A stretch of DNA of 64,000 nt, taken from assembly GCF_000290615.1 (NCBI RefSeq), contig NZ_ALAS01000125.1, positions 1-64,000 of the forward strand. Direction: 5' to 3'. The position numbers and the translations under genes are program-made. The notes beneath the pieces were generated by a model that worked only from the letters and a program-made list of their open reading frames with translations, had not been told where the DNA came from and made no database searches. Source of the DNA: Heyndrickxia coagulans DSM 1 = ATCC 7050. GTDB taxonomy: Bacteria; Bacillota; Bacilli; Bacillales; Bacillaceae_C. Below are positions 47,886 to 55,572 of this stretch, in pieces. The number at the start of each line of letters is the position of its first letter. Position 1 is the first letter of the stretch.

Positions 47886-48026
47886 ATGTATAAGTTATCT
47901 GATGAACTATTGATCGAGTCCTATTTTAAAGCAAAAGAACTGAAATTAAGTTCCGAGTTTGTTAAGCTCATTGAAAAAGAGATTGAACGCCGGTCGCTGA
48001 CGCATAAAATCAAAGCAACCTCCTAG
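47886..48026 (+). CDS. sda: Sporulation checkpoint protein Sda
   Basis: Sda is a small helical-hairpin inhibitor of histidine kinase KinA that blocks entry into sporulation when DNA replication is disturbed. The 46-residue protein reads [20 protein letters not shown] and then IEKEIERRS, closely matching B. subtilis Sda in length and in the [13 protein letters not shown] helix. GGAGGTGGTACAA precedes the ATG. A cluster of DnaA boxes lies upstream. The stop codon begins the left arm of a terminator. Confidence 0.97.
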   Translation: MYKLSDELLIESYFKAKELKLSSEFVKLIEKEIERRSLTHKIKATS

Positions 48027-48055
48027 CCACTTTTGCTTGATATGTGGCTTTTTTT
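48025..48055 (+). terminator. Terminator of sda
   Basis: AGCCAC (48025-48030) pairs with GTGGCT (48044-48049), followed by a run of seven T. It starts inside the sda stop codon. Confidence 0.85.
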
Positions 48056-48118
48056 GTGTGATAAATCCTATTTTTGTGAATATGTATAAAAATAAAGGCA
48101 GTTGGGAGGTTTGCGGGG

Positions 48119-48658
48119 GTGGATTTTGATCATTGGTATAATGCTATCTTGAATTTTATCAAATCGCAAGCCGCCAATGGATTGACAGTGGCAAACGGAT
48201 GCTGCGGGGCTGCAGCGCTTTTTTATTGCGGCAATCACGAGCCGGCGGTTTCCGCTGCCTTGATTTTTGCCGCTGTATTGTTCGACCGCTATGACGGGAA
48301 ACTGGCCAGAAGGTTAAAAACAGAATCCGCACTCGGCAAGCAGCTTGATTCCCTTTGCGATTTGCTCTCGTTTGGCGCCGCGCCTGCCATGCTGATCCAT
48401 ACAGCGCTGTTTTGCCTGTACGGGATTCCGGGTATGCTGGTCGCCATGTTTTATATGCTTTGCGGGATGATCCGGCTCGCCCGGTTTAATATCAGCAAGC
48501 AAAAAGGCTTTTTTTACGGGCTTCCGATCCCCGTGGCAGGCTTATGTGTAACAGCCGGTTTTTTTGCCGTTCCTTATGTCACCCCCTTCTGGTTGTTCGT
48601 CTGGATGGTGCTGTTATCGATCCTGATGGTGGCGCCGTTTAAGTTAAAAAAAATATGA
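48119..48658 (+). CDS. pssA: CDP-diacylglycerol-serine O-phosphatidyltransferase
   Basis: PssA makes phosphatidylserine, the precursor of phosphatidylethanolamine. The 179-residue membrane protein carries the CDP-alcohol phosphotransferase motif as FDRYDGKLARRLKTESALG then KQLDSLCD, with all aspartates present. About five helices follow. The start is GTG with GGGAGG nine bases upstream. The N-terminal amphipathic segment (MDFDHWYNAILNFIKSQ) is longer than in B. subtilis PssA. It is a monocistron between sda and sigK. Confidence 0.85.
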   Translation: MDFDHWYNAILNFIKSQAANGLTVANGCCGAAALFYCGNHEPAVSAALIFAAVLFDRYDGKLARRLKTESALGKQLDSLCDLLSFGAAPAMLIHTALFCLYGIPGMLVAMFYMLCGMIRLARFNISKQKGFFYGLPIPVAGLCVTAGFFAVPYVTPFWLFVWMVLLSILMVAPFKLKKI

Positions 48659-48694
48659 AAAAGGCGCACTGCAAATTTTGCAATGTGCCTTTTT
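48658..48694. terminator. Bidirectional terminator pssA / sigK
   Basis: AAAAAGGC...TGCAA pairs with TTGCA...GCCTTTTT, with a G-U pair and one mismatch. It lies between convergent genes, starting at the pssA stop codon. Confidence 0.75.
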
Positions 48695-48696
48695 CA

Positions 48697-49422
48697 TTAT
48701 TCGCCGTTTTGTTCCTTTCTTTTTTCTTTCTCAAGCCGGTAAAATTCGTGGAACATTTTCATGAGGGCCCGCTTTTCAATACGGGATACGTAGCTTCTTG
48801 AAATGCCGAGCTCCTTCGCAATTTCGCGCTGCGTTTTTTCCTTTTCTAAATTCAGGCCGAATCTGCCGATGATCACCTGTTTTTCGCGTTCATCCAATAT
48901 GTCAAAGAATTGTTTCACTTTTTCCAGCTCCATATTCAGCTGGATCGTGTCAAATACGTCTTCCGCTTCAGACTGGAGGACATCAATTAACGAAATTTCA
49001 TTTCCTTCCTTATCCTGGCCGATCGGGTCATGCAGCGAAACATCTTTTTTTGTTTTCTTTAAAGCTCTTAAATGCATAAGTATTTCATTTTCTATACACC
49101 TGGCCGCATATGTGGCAAGTTTTGTCCCTTTCCCTTCCGAGTAGCTTTCGATTGCCTTGATCAGGCCAATCGTCCCGATCGAGATGAGATCTTCTGTATC
49201 TTCACCGGTATTTTCAAATTTTTTGACAATATGCGCTACAAGCCGCAGGTTATGTTCGATTAAAATATTCCGGGCATCCGCGTCGCCTTCCGCCATCCGC
49301 TTCAAATATTTCCGTTCTTCGCTTGCCGAAAGAGGTTGTGGAAAAGCATTGTTTTTCACATAGGAAACCAAAAAAACAAGCTCTTTCATCATATAGCTTA
49401 CTGCAGTTAAGATCCCCGACAT
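48697..49422 (-). CDS. sigK: Sporulation sigma factor SigK, uninterrupted
   Basis: Sigma-K directs late mother-cell transcription (coat, cortex, mother-cell lysis). The 241-residue protein starts [22 protein letters not shown], with the hydrophobic pro-sequence that SpoIVFB removes. Region 2 has [33 protein letters not shown] and [11 protein letters not shown]; region 4 has [21 protein letters not shown]. subtilis carries the gene as two halves split by the skin element; here it is continuous. The ATG at 49422 has GGAGGT upstream. A small palindrome, TAGGCT-TG-AGCCTA (49437-49450), sits in the leader. Confidence 0.97.
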   Translation of the reverse strand: MSGILTAVSYMMKELVFLVSYVKNNAFPQPLSASEERKYLKRMAEGDADARNILIEHNLRLVAHIVKKFENTGEDTEDLISIGTIGLIKAIESYSEGKGTKLATYAARCIENEILMHLRALKKTKKDVSLHDPIGQDKEGNEISLIDVLQSEAEDVFDTIQLNMELEKVKQFFDILDEREKQVIIGRFGLNLEKEKTQREIAKELGISRSYVSRIEKRALMKMFHEFYRLEKEKRKEQNGE

Positions 49423-49540
49423 CCTTCCACCTCCATTAGGCTTGAGCCTATATAGTTCAAACATATGAACAAGGAGGCGGAATTGTGTCTGTCCCGAAGA
49501 AAAGACGGTCTGGTAAATATTGCACGGCATTTAAAAAATC

Positions 49541-49574
49541 AAAAAACCGCATTACAGCGCGCTGTAATGCGGTT
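49541..49574 (-). terminator. Terminator of ahpCF
   Basis: A perfect 30-base palindrome (49545-49574) is followed on the minus strand by six U. It lies 12 bases past the ahpF stop codon. Confidence 0.92.
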
Positions 49575-49585
49575 AAACAGATCCC

Positions 49586-51142
49586 TTAATTGTGTACAGC
49601 TTCATCCGTTTTCGTTTCCCGGATGATGTAATCAAAAGCGGCGAGCGCAGCTGTCGCGCCGGACCCCATCGAAATAATGATTTGCTTATAAGCGCTGTCT
49701 GTGCAGTCTCCTGCGGCAAACACGCCCGGAACACTGGTCGCGCCGCGCTTATCCACCACAATTTCACCCCGCGGTGTCCGTTCCACTGTATCGCCAAGCC
49801 ATTCGGTATTCGGGACAAGGCCGATTTGGACAAACACGCCCTCGAGTTCAATATGGTGTTCTTCCCCGGTTGCACGGTCAATATATGTGATTCCGTTCAC
49901 TTTATCCGTGCCGGTAATTTCTTTCGTTTGCGCATTTTTTATAACCGTCACATTCGGAAGGCTGTAAAGGCGCTCGAGCAGCACACGGTCCGCCTTTAAT
50001 TCAGGCATAAATTCAATGACGGTTACATGTTTGACCACACCAGCAAGGTCAATGGCCGCTTCAATGCCGGAGTTTCCCCCGCCGATTACGGCAACATGTT
50101 TACCGGCAAACAACGGCCCGTCACAGTGCGGGCAGTATGCCACACCTTTGTTTTTGAATTCTGCTTCGCCCGGCACGTTGATGTTGCGCCAGCGTGCACC
50201 GGTGGAGATGATCACGGTTTTACTCTTTAATACAGCCCCGTTTTCCAATTCCACCTCAACGAGATCTTTCTTTTCAACCCGTTTTGCACGCTGCAGATTC
50301 ATAATATCAACATTATACTGTTTGACATGCTCTTCAAGGTTTGCAGCAAGTTGCGGGCCTTCCGTATACTTCGTGCCGATTAGGTTTTCAATGCCGACTG
50401 TATCGAGCACCTGCCCGCCAATGCGTTCAGTGACAATCCCTGTCCGGATGCCTTTGCGTGCCGCATAAATGGCTGCACTTGCACCGGACGGGCCACCGCC
50501 GATGACGAGCACATCAAACGGGTCTTTCTTTTCAAACTCGGACGGATCCGCTGTGCTGCCAAGCTTGGCAAGAATTTCTTCCACTTCCATCCGGCCGCTT
50601 TCAAAGAATTCGCCGTTCAGATAAATGGAAGGGACGGCCATAATGCCTTTTCCTTCCGCTTCCTCTTTAAATGCAGCCCCGTCAATCATCGTGTGCGTAA
50701 TATTTGGACTGAGCACACTCATGATGTTCAAGGCTTGTACCACAACAGGACAGTTCTGGCAAGTCAAGCTGACATAGGTTTCAAAATGGTATTCGCCTTT
50801 TATGCTTTGAATCTGGTCAATGACCTTCTGATCCACTTTAGGAGGGCGGCCGCTGACCTGCAGCAGGGCCAAAACGAGCGAGGTAAACTCATGCCCGAGC
50901 GGCACGCCCGCGAATATAATCCCGGTGTCTTCTCCCGGACGGTTTACACTGAAACTCGGGGTTCTTTCGAGTTTTGTGTTTTCCACTTTTATCCGGGGCG
51001 ACATGGCGGCCAATTGGTCGACCAGTTCGAGCATATTCCGCGATGTTTCATCGGAACCCGCGCTCACTTTCAGCAGAACGTCGCCCTCCATCATTTGCAG
51101 ATACTGGGCCAGTTGCGCTTTAATCTCTTCATCCAGTATCAT
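49586..51142 (-). CDS. ahpF: Alkyl hydroperoxide reductase subunit F
   Basis: AhpF passes electrons from NADH through FAD and two CxxC sites to AhpC. The 518-residue protein has an N-terminal glutaredoxin-like domain with CQNC near residue 129. The FAD domain has [21 protein letters not shown] near 210, the redox-active CPHC near 344, and an NAD site with [14 protein letters not shown]. The C-terminal [10 protein letters not shown]-type stretch is [17 protein letters not shown]. It follows ahpC by 14 bases. Confidence 0.97.
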   Translation of the reverse strand: MILDEEIKAQLAQYLQMMEGDVLLKVSAGSDETSRNMLELVDQLAAMSPRIKVENTKLERTPSFSVNRPGEDTGIIFAGVPLGHEFTSLVLALLQVSGRPPKVDQKVIDQIQSIKGEYHFETYVSLTCQNCPVVVQALNIMSVLSPNITHTMIDGAAFKEEAEGKGIMAVPSIYLNGEFFESGRMEVEEILAKLGSTADPSEFEKKDPFDVLVIGGGPSGASAAIYAARKGIRTGIVTERIGGQVLDTVGIENLIGTKYTEGPQLAANLEEHVKQYNVDIMNLQRAKRVEKKDLVEVELENGAVLKSKTVIISTGARWRNINVPGEAEFKNKGVAYCPHCDGPLFAGKHVAVIGGGNSGIEAAIDLAGVVKHVTVIEFMPELKADRVLLERLYSLPNVTVIKNAQTKEITGTDKVNGITYIDRATGEEHHIELEGVFVQIGLVPNTEWLGDTVERTPRGEIVVDKRGATSVPGVFAAGDCTDSAYKQIIISMGSGATAALAAFDYIIRETKTDEAVHN

Positions 51143-51156
51143 TTCGGTTCATCTCC

Positions 51157-51720
51157 TCAGATTTTGCCTACAAGATCAAGGCTTGGTTTCAGTGTTTCAC
51201 CCGTTTCTTTCCATTTTGCCGGGCATACTTCGCCTGGATGCTGGCGTACATATTGTGCGGCTTTCACTTTGTCGATCCAAATGCTTGCGTCGCGGCCGAT
51301 GCCGTCAGCGTTGATTTCAACCCCCTGGATGACGCCGTCCGGATCGATCAGGAAAGTGCCCCTGTCGGCAACGCCTTCTTCTTCGCGCAATACATCGAAC
51401 ATGCGGGTGAGTTTTTGTGTCGGGTCGCCGATCATGGTGTATTCGATTTTGCTGATCGCTTCAGAATGGTCATGCCATGCTTTGTGCACAAAATGGGAGT
51501 CTGTTGAAACCGAGTAGACTTCCACGCCGAGTTCTTTTAAAGCGGCATAATGTTCCTGGAGATCTTCCAGTTCAGTAGGGCAGACAAATGTAAAATCAGC
51601 AGGATAGAAGCAGACAATGCTCCATTTTCCTTTGAAATTTTCATCCGTTACTTCGACAAATTCGCCGTTGCGGTATGCTTGTGCTTTGAACGGTTCAATT
51701 TTTTTGCCAATAAGGGACAT
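51157..51720 (-). CDS. ahpC: Alkyl hydroperoxide reductase subunit C
   Basis: AhpC is a typical two-cysteine peroxiredoxin that reduces hydroperoxides. From the ATG at 51720 ([20 protein letters not shown]) the protein has 187 residues, as in B. subtilis. The peroxidatic cysteine is in [14 protein letters not shown] near residue 47 and the resolving cysteine in [10 protein letters not shown] near 166. AGGAGGAATTG precedes the ATG. PerR-like boxes lie in the promoter region. AhpF is downstream. Confidence 0.98.
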   Translation of the reverse strand: MSLIGKKIEPFKAQAYRNGEFVEVTDENFKGKWSIVCFYPADFTFVCPTELEDLQEHYAALKELGVEVYSVSTDSHFVHKAWHDHSEAISKIEYTMIGDPTQKLTRMFDVLREEEGVADRGTFLIDPDGVIQGVEINADGIGRDASIWIDKVKAAQYVRQHPGEVCPAKWKETGETLKPSLDLVGKI

Positions 51721-51783
51721 CGTGCAATTCCTCCTTAAAATCATTTGTGTGAATGATCACGGTTTGCCGGCCCGGCCAGCAAA

Positions 51784-51837
51784 CAATAATCATTTTAATC
51801 CAATACCAATTATTATATGGAATTAATTTCTTGTCAA
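51784..51837 (-). promoter_or_regulatory. ahpC promoter with two PerR-like boxes
   Basis: TTGACA (51832-51837) is followed by TAATAA at 16 bases (51810-51815) or TATAAT at 14 (51812-51817). Two 15-mers each match the Per box TTATAATNATTATAA at 11 of 14 positions: 51804-51818 overlaps the -10, and 51784-51798 lies 5 bases downstream. The site fits PerR control, known for ahpC in B. subtilis. Confidence 0.75.
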
Positions 51838-51958
51838 GCAATTACACCCGGATTTCTATTTTATCGTTTCCGGATTTTAAATGATATAGTCATAAAACCA
51901 TGATATTTATGTTTTTTATGCTGTTTCCGCCTCTTTTTTGCACGCTTGTAATTGAAAA

Positions 51959-52210
51959 TCAGGGCAGATAATTGAAATTTTTTGCGCCCAAAGACTGTCG
52001 CTCTCCCATTCCACTATTGAGAATGCTTTTCAATGAATCAATGCCAAAAAAGCCGGTGGCCGCAGCCATCAGCTTTTCCTTTTCCGCCTGTGGAAAACAG
52101 CGGTAAAAATCAAAATATGCAAAAACATAGCGCCATCCCCTGATCCGGTTTTGCTAGGTGGAATCTGTCTCCATAAAGATAAAGTCCAAACGTCTCTGAT
52201 AACGGGCCAT
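51959..52210 (-). pseudogene. Small ORF with an in-frame amber codon
   Basis: AAAGGAG, nine bases before the ATG at 52210, opens an 84-codon frame that reads MARYQRRLDFIFMETDST, then TAG at 52154-52156, then continues for 64 sense codons to a TGA at 51959-51961. The second part looks protein-like (WRYVFAYFDFYRCFP, EKEKLMAAATGFFGIDSLKS). Either the 18-residue peptide is the true product, or this is a recently broken gene, or the amber codon is read through. I do not recognise a family. It follows yrzI by 34 bases. Confidence 0.55.
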
Positions 52211-52244
52211 CGTCAACCGCTCCTTTCTCAAGATGTTTTTTTGC

Positions 52245-52388
52245 TTAAAAATGCCTTACTTGGAATGCTTCACGCTTCGCATTCATTTCATCGTACAGCC
52301 TGAAAACTTCTTCATCACGCTGCCTTTGTTCTGCTGTCTTTTTCAGCCGTTTAATCGTGACCGTAATAAAGATTAAATTTAATGTCAT
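52245..52388 (-). CDS. yrzI: YrzI family small protein
   Basis: This 47-residue protein begins MTLNLIFITVTIKRLKKTAE and belongs to the YrzI family of small Bacillus proteins with a hydrophobic N-terminal strand or helix and a charged tail. GAAGGAGGTGAAAAAA is a near-perfect ribosome binding site. In B. subtilis yrzI is part of an mRNA carrying several tiny ORFs that is cleaved by the ribosome-dependent nuclease Rae1; the small ORFs on each side here suggest a similar layout. Two hairpins lie directly upstream. Confidence 0.85.
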   Translation of the reverse strand: MTLNLIFITVTIKRLKKTAEQRQRDEEVFRLYDEMNAKREAFQVRHF

Positions 52389-52411
52389 TTTTTTCACCTC
52401 CTTCAGGGCAC

Positions 52412-52447
52412 AAAAAAGCCGCAGGACCGGCATGATCCCGCGGCTTT
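52412..52447 (-). terminator. Second hairpin of the yrzI leader
   Basis: AAAGCCGC (52415-52422) pairs with GCGGCTTT (52440-52447), followed on the minus strand by six U, ending 24 bases before yrzI. Bases 52416-52426 can instead pair perfectly (11 bp) with 52480-52490 of the first hairpin. Confidence 0.7.
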
Positions 52448-52450
52448 CCG

Positions 52451-52487
52451 AAAAAAACCGCACGGATCAGGCAAATGCATCCTGCGG
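52451..52487 (-). terminator. First hairpin of the yrzI leader
   Basis: CCGCA-GGAT (52458-52467, with one bulged C) pairs with ATCC-TGCGG (52479-52487), followed on the minus strand by seven U. It lies 22 bases past the stop codon of the 26-codon leader ORF. Confidence 0.7.
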
Positions 52488-52508
52488 CTTGTGCGTCAAA
52501 TTAAAAAA

Positions 52509-52589
52509 TCAGCGCAAATTCAAACCGATACGGAGCGGATGCAGAACATGTTCAGTTGCAACTGCTGAAAATAGGATTGTGTATGCCAT
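52509..52589 (-). CDS. 26-residue leader peptide ORF
   Basis: The frame reads MAYTILFSAVATEHVLHPLR and ends in LNLR. It is opened by the ribosome binding site GAGGTTGGAG and lies between the promoter at 52626-52654 and the two terminator-like hairpins before yrzI. The N-terminal half is hydrophobic. It could be a regulatory leader or a small peptide in its own right. I recognise no family. Confidence 0.6.
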   Translation of the reverse strand: MAYTILFSAVATEHVLHPLRIGLNLR

Positions 52590-52625
52590 GTTCTCCAACC
52601 TCTTTTGAATTTGCTTACATAGGAA

Positions 52626-52654
52626 AGTATATCCAATTCAGGCGGGTTTGTAAA
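52626..52654 (-). promoter_or_regulatory. Sigma-A promoter of the yrzI small-ORF cluster
   Basis: TTTACA (52649-52654) and TATACT (52626-52631) are spaced by 17 bases. The palindrome GTTTACAAAC covers the -35. The 26-codon ORF starts 37 bases downstream. Confidence 0.75.
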
Positions 52655-52760
52655 CCGCAAATTGGCAAAAAAATAAAAAAAGGCCGAAAACCTTGTATGC
52701 CGGACAACCGTGTGCTTTGTTACTGCACCGCCCGGGTTACAAAGGCCCCTGCCTTTTCCA

Positions 52761-53030
52761 TTATGATTTGCGATTATTCCGCTGTAAAAGCTGTGCGCCT
52801 TCTTCGCTTTTTAAAAGCCGTTTATGGTAAGCGCGTGAAATCGAGAAAAACAAAACAGATACGGCAACAAACCCGCTTGACGCAACGAGTAAAATTTTTG
52901 TCCCCAGTTCGGATTTCCCTTCGATCGGCATCACCGCACCCAAATATAAAAAGCCCGTCACAGCAAGCAGCACGATGCCGTACATTTTAAAATCCACCAT
53001 TTTCACGTACATCGATTTCGCTTTCTTCAA
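52761..53030 (-). CDS. yrhC: YrhC family membrane protein
   Basis: This short protein (89 residues from TTG at 53030) has a basic N-terminus, two membrane helices with the family segment FLYLGAVMPIEGKS between them, and a charged tail. It matches YrhC, which in B. subtilis closes the mtnN-mccA-mccB operon; here it follows mtnN directly with 97 bases between. The start is uncertain: AAGGGTG precedes the TTG by six bases, and the ATG at 53012 is an alternative. Its function is unknown. Confidence 0.75.
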   Translation of the reverse strand: MKKAKSMYVKMVDFKMYGIVLLAVTGFLYLGAVMPIEGKSELGTKILLVASSGFVAVSVLFFSISRAYHKRLLKSEEGAQLLQRNNRKS

Positions 53031-53127
53031 CCGCCTCACCCTTTCTATCAATCTGCTAAACCTACTCTATCACAGATGAAACATAAAAAAGACAAGTAAT
53101 TGCAGGAAAGGAAGGAAAAAAATGGGT

Positions 53128-53820
53128 CTACAGATGTTCAACAATGCCCGTGACAAGATGGGCAGAGTTCACGGCCGCTGTTTCCAAATATTCATCAAAA
53201 GAGATCCCGGACTCCTGCCCTGCAATATCGGAAAGGGAGCGGATGATCACAAACGGGATGCCGAATTGCCATGCCACCTGTGCGACGGCAACGGCTTCCA
53301 TTTCCACCGCCTGCACTTCCGGGAAGTGTTCCTTTACAGCCGCCGTTTTTGCGGGGTCATCCATAAATGAGTCCCCGGTAGCAATCAGCCCTTTCGTAAC
53401 CTGAAGTCCAGGCAGTTTCCCCGCGCAGCTTTCCGCAATCCGGACCAGTTTCTCATCCGCCAAAAAAGCGGGCGGCATTTGCGGCACTTGCCCGTATTCA
53501 TAGCCGAACACTGTCGCGTCAACATCGTGGTGGCGCACTTCCGTTGAAATGACGACATCGCCAACGTGAAGGGCGGGGTTTGCGCCTCCTGCTGAACCGG
53601 TATTGATTAAGCAATCCGGCGCGTATGTTTGCAGCAAAAGGCCGGTAGAAAGCGCAGCATTCACTTTCCCGATCCCGGAACGGAGCAAAATGACATCTTT
53701 CCCTTTCATTTTTCCCGCCGTATATTCATAGCCGGCAATCGTTTCAACATGCGGATGCTCAATCTGCCCGCGCAAAATCGACACCTCTTCTTCCATTGCG
53801 CCGATGATTCCGATTTTCAT
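53128..53820 (-). CDS. mtnN: 5'-methylthioadenosine/S-adenosylhomocysteine nucleosidase
   Basis: MtnN cleaves the glycosidic bond of methylthioadenosine and S-adenosylhomocysteine in methionine recycling. The 230-residue protein starts [20 protein letters not shown]. It has LINTGSAGG near residue 75, the adenine/ribose site segment [13 protein letters not shown], and [11 protein letters not shown] with the catalytic aspartate. The ATG at 53820 has GAGGGAG upstream. The usual partners yrrT, mccA and mccB are not adjacent. Confidence 0.97.
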   Translation of the reverse strand: MKIGIIGAMEEEVSILRGQIEHPHVETIAGYEYTAGKMKGKDVILLRSGIGKVNAALSTGLLLQTYAPDCLINTGSAGGANPALHVGDVVISTEVRHHDVDATVFGYEYGQVPQMPPAFLADEKLVRIAESCAGKLPGLQVTKGLIATGDSFMDDPAKTAAVKEHFPEVQAVEMEAVAVAQVAWQFGIPFVIIRSLSDIAGQESGISFDEYLETAAVNSAHLVTGIVEHL

Positions 53821-53888
53821 ATGACTCCCTCTTTCGTCCAAAAGTTCCAATCCCCATTATATAGCAAAAAAGCAGAAGTGGATACAGC

Positions 53889-53916
53889 TTGCCAAAAAAA
53901 CAACGTCTGATACGAT
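53889..53916 (+). promoter_or_regulatory. Promoter of yrzA
   Basis: TTGCCA (53889-53894) and TACGAT (53911-53916) are spaced by 16 bases and lie 20 bases before the yrzA start codon. On the other strand a TATAAT (53856-53861) may serve mtnN, without a clear -35. Confidence 0.55.
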
Positions 53917-53936
53917 GTACATGGAAGTGAGCGAAA

Positions 53937-54143
53937 ATGGCATTTGAACTCGACAGGATAGAGGATAAGATTGAATTTTTCGAAGCGGACCGGCTTGAGG
54001 CGCTCGAGAAAAAAATCAATGATCAAATCGAAGCCAATAAAACCTTGCTGCTCCGGGTGGCGTCCGTTTCACACCAAACGCAGTTTGCCGCGGACGGCAG
54101 GCCCCATTATTCCGCCGTGGTCCATTTCGCGGCACAAAAATAA
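53937..54143 (+). CDS. yrzA: DUF2536 family protein YrzA
   Basis: The 68-residue protein starts MAFELDRIEDKIEFFEADRL and has the conserved ending SVSHQTQFAADGRPHYSAVV. It matches YrzA of B. subtilis in length and in the HQT and YSAVVHF motifs. The function is unknown. It is divergent from mtnN and converges on yrrS with a shared terminator. In B. subtilis pbpI lies between yrzA and yrrS; here it is missing. Confidence 0.88.
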   Translation: MAFELDRIEDKIEFFEADRLEALEKKINDQIEANKTLLLRVASVSHQTQFAADGRPHYSAVVHFAAQK

Positions 54144-54169
54144 GCGGCACAGACGGCCGCTTATTTTTT
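54136..54169. terminator. Bidirectional terminator yrzA / yrrS
   Basis: AAAAATAAGCGGC (54136-54148) pairs with GCCGCTTATTTTT (54156-54168) around seven bases, with A/T tails on both sides. It overlaps both stop codons. Confidence 0.9.
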
Positions 54170-54781
54170 ATCGTTCTCGATCAATTCATACATCTTTGTC
54201 GGTTTCCAGCCTTTTCCGTCCACCCATGTCAAATAAACACGGTAGGTCGTATCGGAATTTTTCGCAGAAACCGTTCCGATCGCCTCATCGGTCGTTGCCC
54301 CGTGCTCCAAAAACCAGACCGTCATATTGTCTTCCGGTATGCCTGTTGCATAAGACAATGCCTTCAGCTTTTCCTTCCAGTCAAGCGAAGTGGATGAGGC
54401 GGAATAGACATGCCCGCCTGTTTGTCCGGTTCCGACCGGTTTCCAGCTGGAATCGGTAATGACTTCTTTCACATTCGGTTCATTGCTCTTTTCCACTTTA
54501 CGGGTAGATTTTTTGTTGTCTTTGCCCGCCGTTTTTTTGGATGTATGAGATGATGTCGTTTCATGGCCGGACGAAGCAGTCTTTGTTACGGCCGCTTTCT
54601 TTTCCTTCGGTGCCGGTTTTGCGTTATCGTTCCCGGCGAAAAAAATGGAGTAAGCCACGATACAAATAAGCGCGATGACAATCACAATCAGGGTATTTAA
54701 AATGATGTTTGTTTTCCGCCGTTTTGACTGCTGCATGGCCTGTTTCCGTTCTTCACGGCTGTAAAATTCAGGCAAGGTCAT
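54161..54781 (-). CDS. yrrS: YrrS family membrane protein (DUF1510)
   Basis: The 206-residue protein has a basic N-terminus, one membrane helix (about 27-48, NTLIVIVIALICIVAYSIFF), a lysine/threonine-rich low-complexity linker and a conserved C-terminal domain (DWKEKLKALSYATGI, MTVWFLEHGATTDEAIG, TWVDGKGWKPTK). This is the YrrS/DUF1510 architecture, linked to the cell wall by its neighbour pbpI in B. subtilis, which is absent here. I start at the ATG at 54781 with GGAGGG upstream. Confidence 0.88.
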   Translation of the reverse strand: MTLPEFYSREERKQAMQQSKRRKTNIILNTLIVIVIALICIVAYSIFFAGNDNAKPAPKEKKAAVTKTASSGHETTSSHTSKKTAGKDNKKSTRKVEKSNEPNVKEVITDSSWKPVGTGQTGGHVYSASSTSLDWKEKLKALSYATGIPEDNMTVWFLEHGATTDEAIGTVSAKNSDTTYRVYLTWVDGKGWKPTKMYELIENDKK

Positions 54782-54846
54782 CCCTCCATTTCCTGGCCTT
54801 ATCATACCACGGTTTTGCCGGCTCGAAAAGGCGCACAAATGCGTTA

Positions 54847-54867
54847 GCGGCGGGCATGGCCCGCCGC
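54847..54867 (-). other. Very stable hairpin between greA and yrrS
   Basis: GCGGCGGGC pairs perfectly with GCCCGCCGC around ATG, all G-C. There is no U tract on the minus strand, so it is more likely an mRNA end-protection or processing element than a terminator. Confidence 0.6.
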
Positions 54868-54948
54868 AATCCGGATGTGATAAGCGTATGCGGCAGGCGG
54901 TGCCCTTTACAACACGGCACTTTGGAACACCTGCGCACTCGCTCCGGA

Positions 54949-55419
54949 TTATTGAATCGAGATGATTTTGACTCTCATATCCCCGCCCGGCGTCTGAACC
55001 GTGACTTCCTCTCCGACGCTTTTCCCGAGCAGGCTTTTTGCAATCGGGGAGTCGTTTGAAATTTTTCCTTCAAACGGATCGGCCTCGGCGCTTCCGACAA
55101 TCGTGTACGTTTCTTCTTCCCCGTCCGGCAGTTCCACAAAAGTAACGGATTTCCCGAGCGATACCGTATCTGTCCCGTCATCTTCAATAATTTTCGCATT
55201 GCGGATCATGTTTTCAATTGTCGTAATGCGGCCTTCCACAAAAGCCTGTTCTTCTTTCGCGGAATCGTACTCGGAATTTTCGGAAAGATCCCCGAAACTT
55301 CTTGCGATTTTAATCCGTTCGACGACTTCTTTCCGTTTGACCGTTTTTAAATATTCCAGTTCCTGTTCCAATTTTTCTTTCCCGTCCTGGGTCATCGGGT
55401 AAACTTTTTCCTGAGCCAA
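54949..55419 (-). CDS. greA: Transcription elongation factor GreA
   Basis: GreA stimulates transcript cleavage in backtracked RNA polymerase. The 156-residue protein starts [20 protein letters not shown], with the N-terminal coiled coil carrying the functional acidic tip in [19 protein letters not shown]. The C-terminal FKBP-like domain has [16 protein letters not shown]. The start is TTG at 55419, the family N-terminus MAQEK. It lies 153 bases after udk. Confidence 0.98.
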   Translation of the reverse strand: MAQEKVYPMTQDGKEKLEQELEYLKTVKRKEVVERIKIARSFGDLSENSEYDSAKEEQAFVEGRITTIENMIRNAKIIEDDGTDTVSLGKSVTFVELPDGEEETYTIVGSAEADPFEGKISNDSPIAKSLLGKSVGEEVTVQTPGGDMRVKIISIQ

Positions 55420-55521
55420 ATCCCTTCACTCCTATATCTCTTAGTTATCAAATGTGTATGCGTTTCAACATACAAGATGACGCTTTCTGCAAGCGGCTGT
55501 GTTTTTTCCGTCATGTTGTTT

Positions 55522-55548
55522 AGCGCGCCGAAAAGATTCCGGCGCGCT
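55522..55548 (-). other. Hairpin between udk and greA
   Basis: AGCGCGCCG (55522-55530) pairs perfectly with CGGCGCGCT (55540-55548) around nine bases, without a U tract. It may attenuate or process the udk-greA transcript. Confidence 0.55.
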
Positions 55549-55572
55549 CACCATGTATTCTAAATAATCGTA

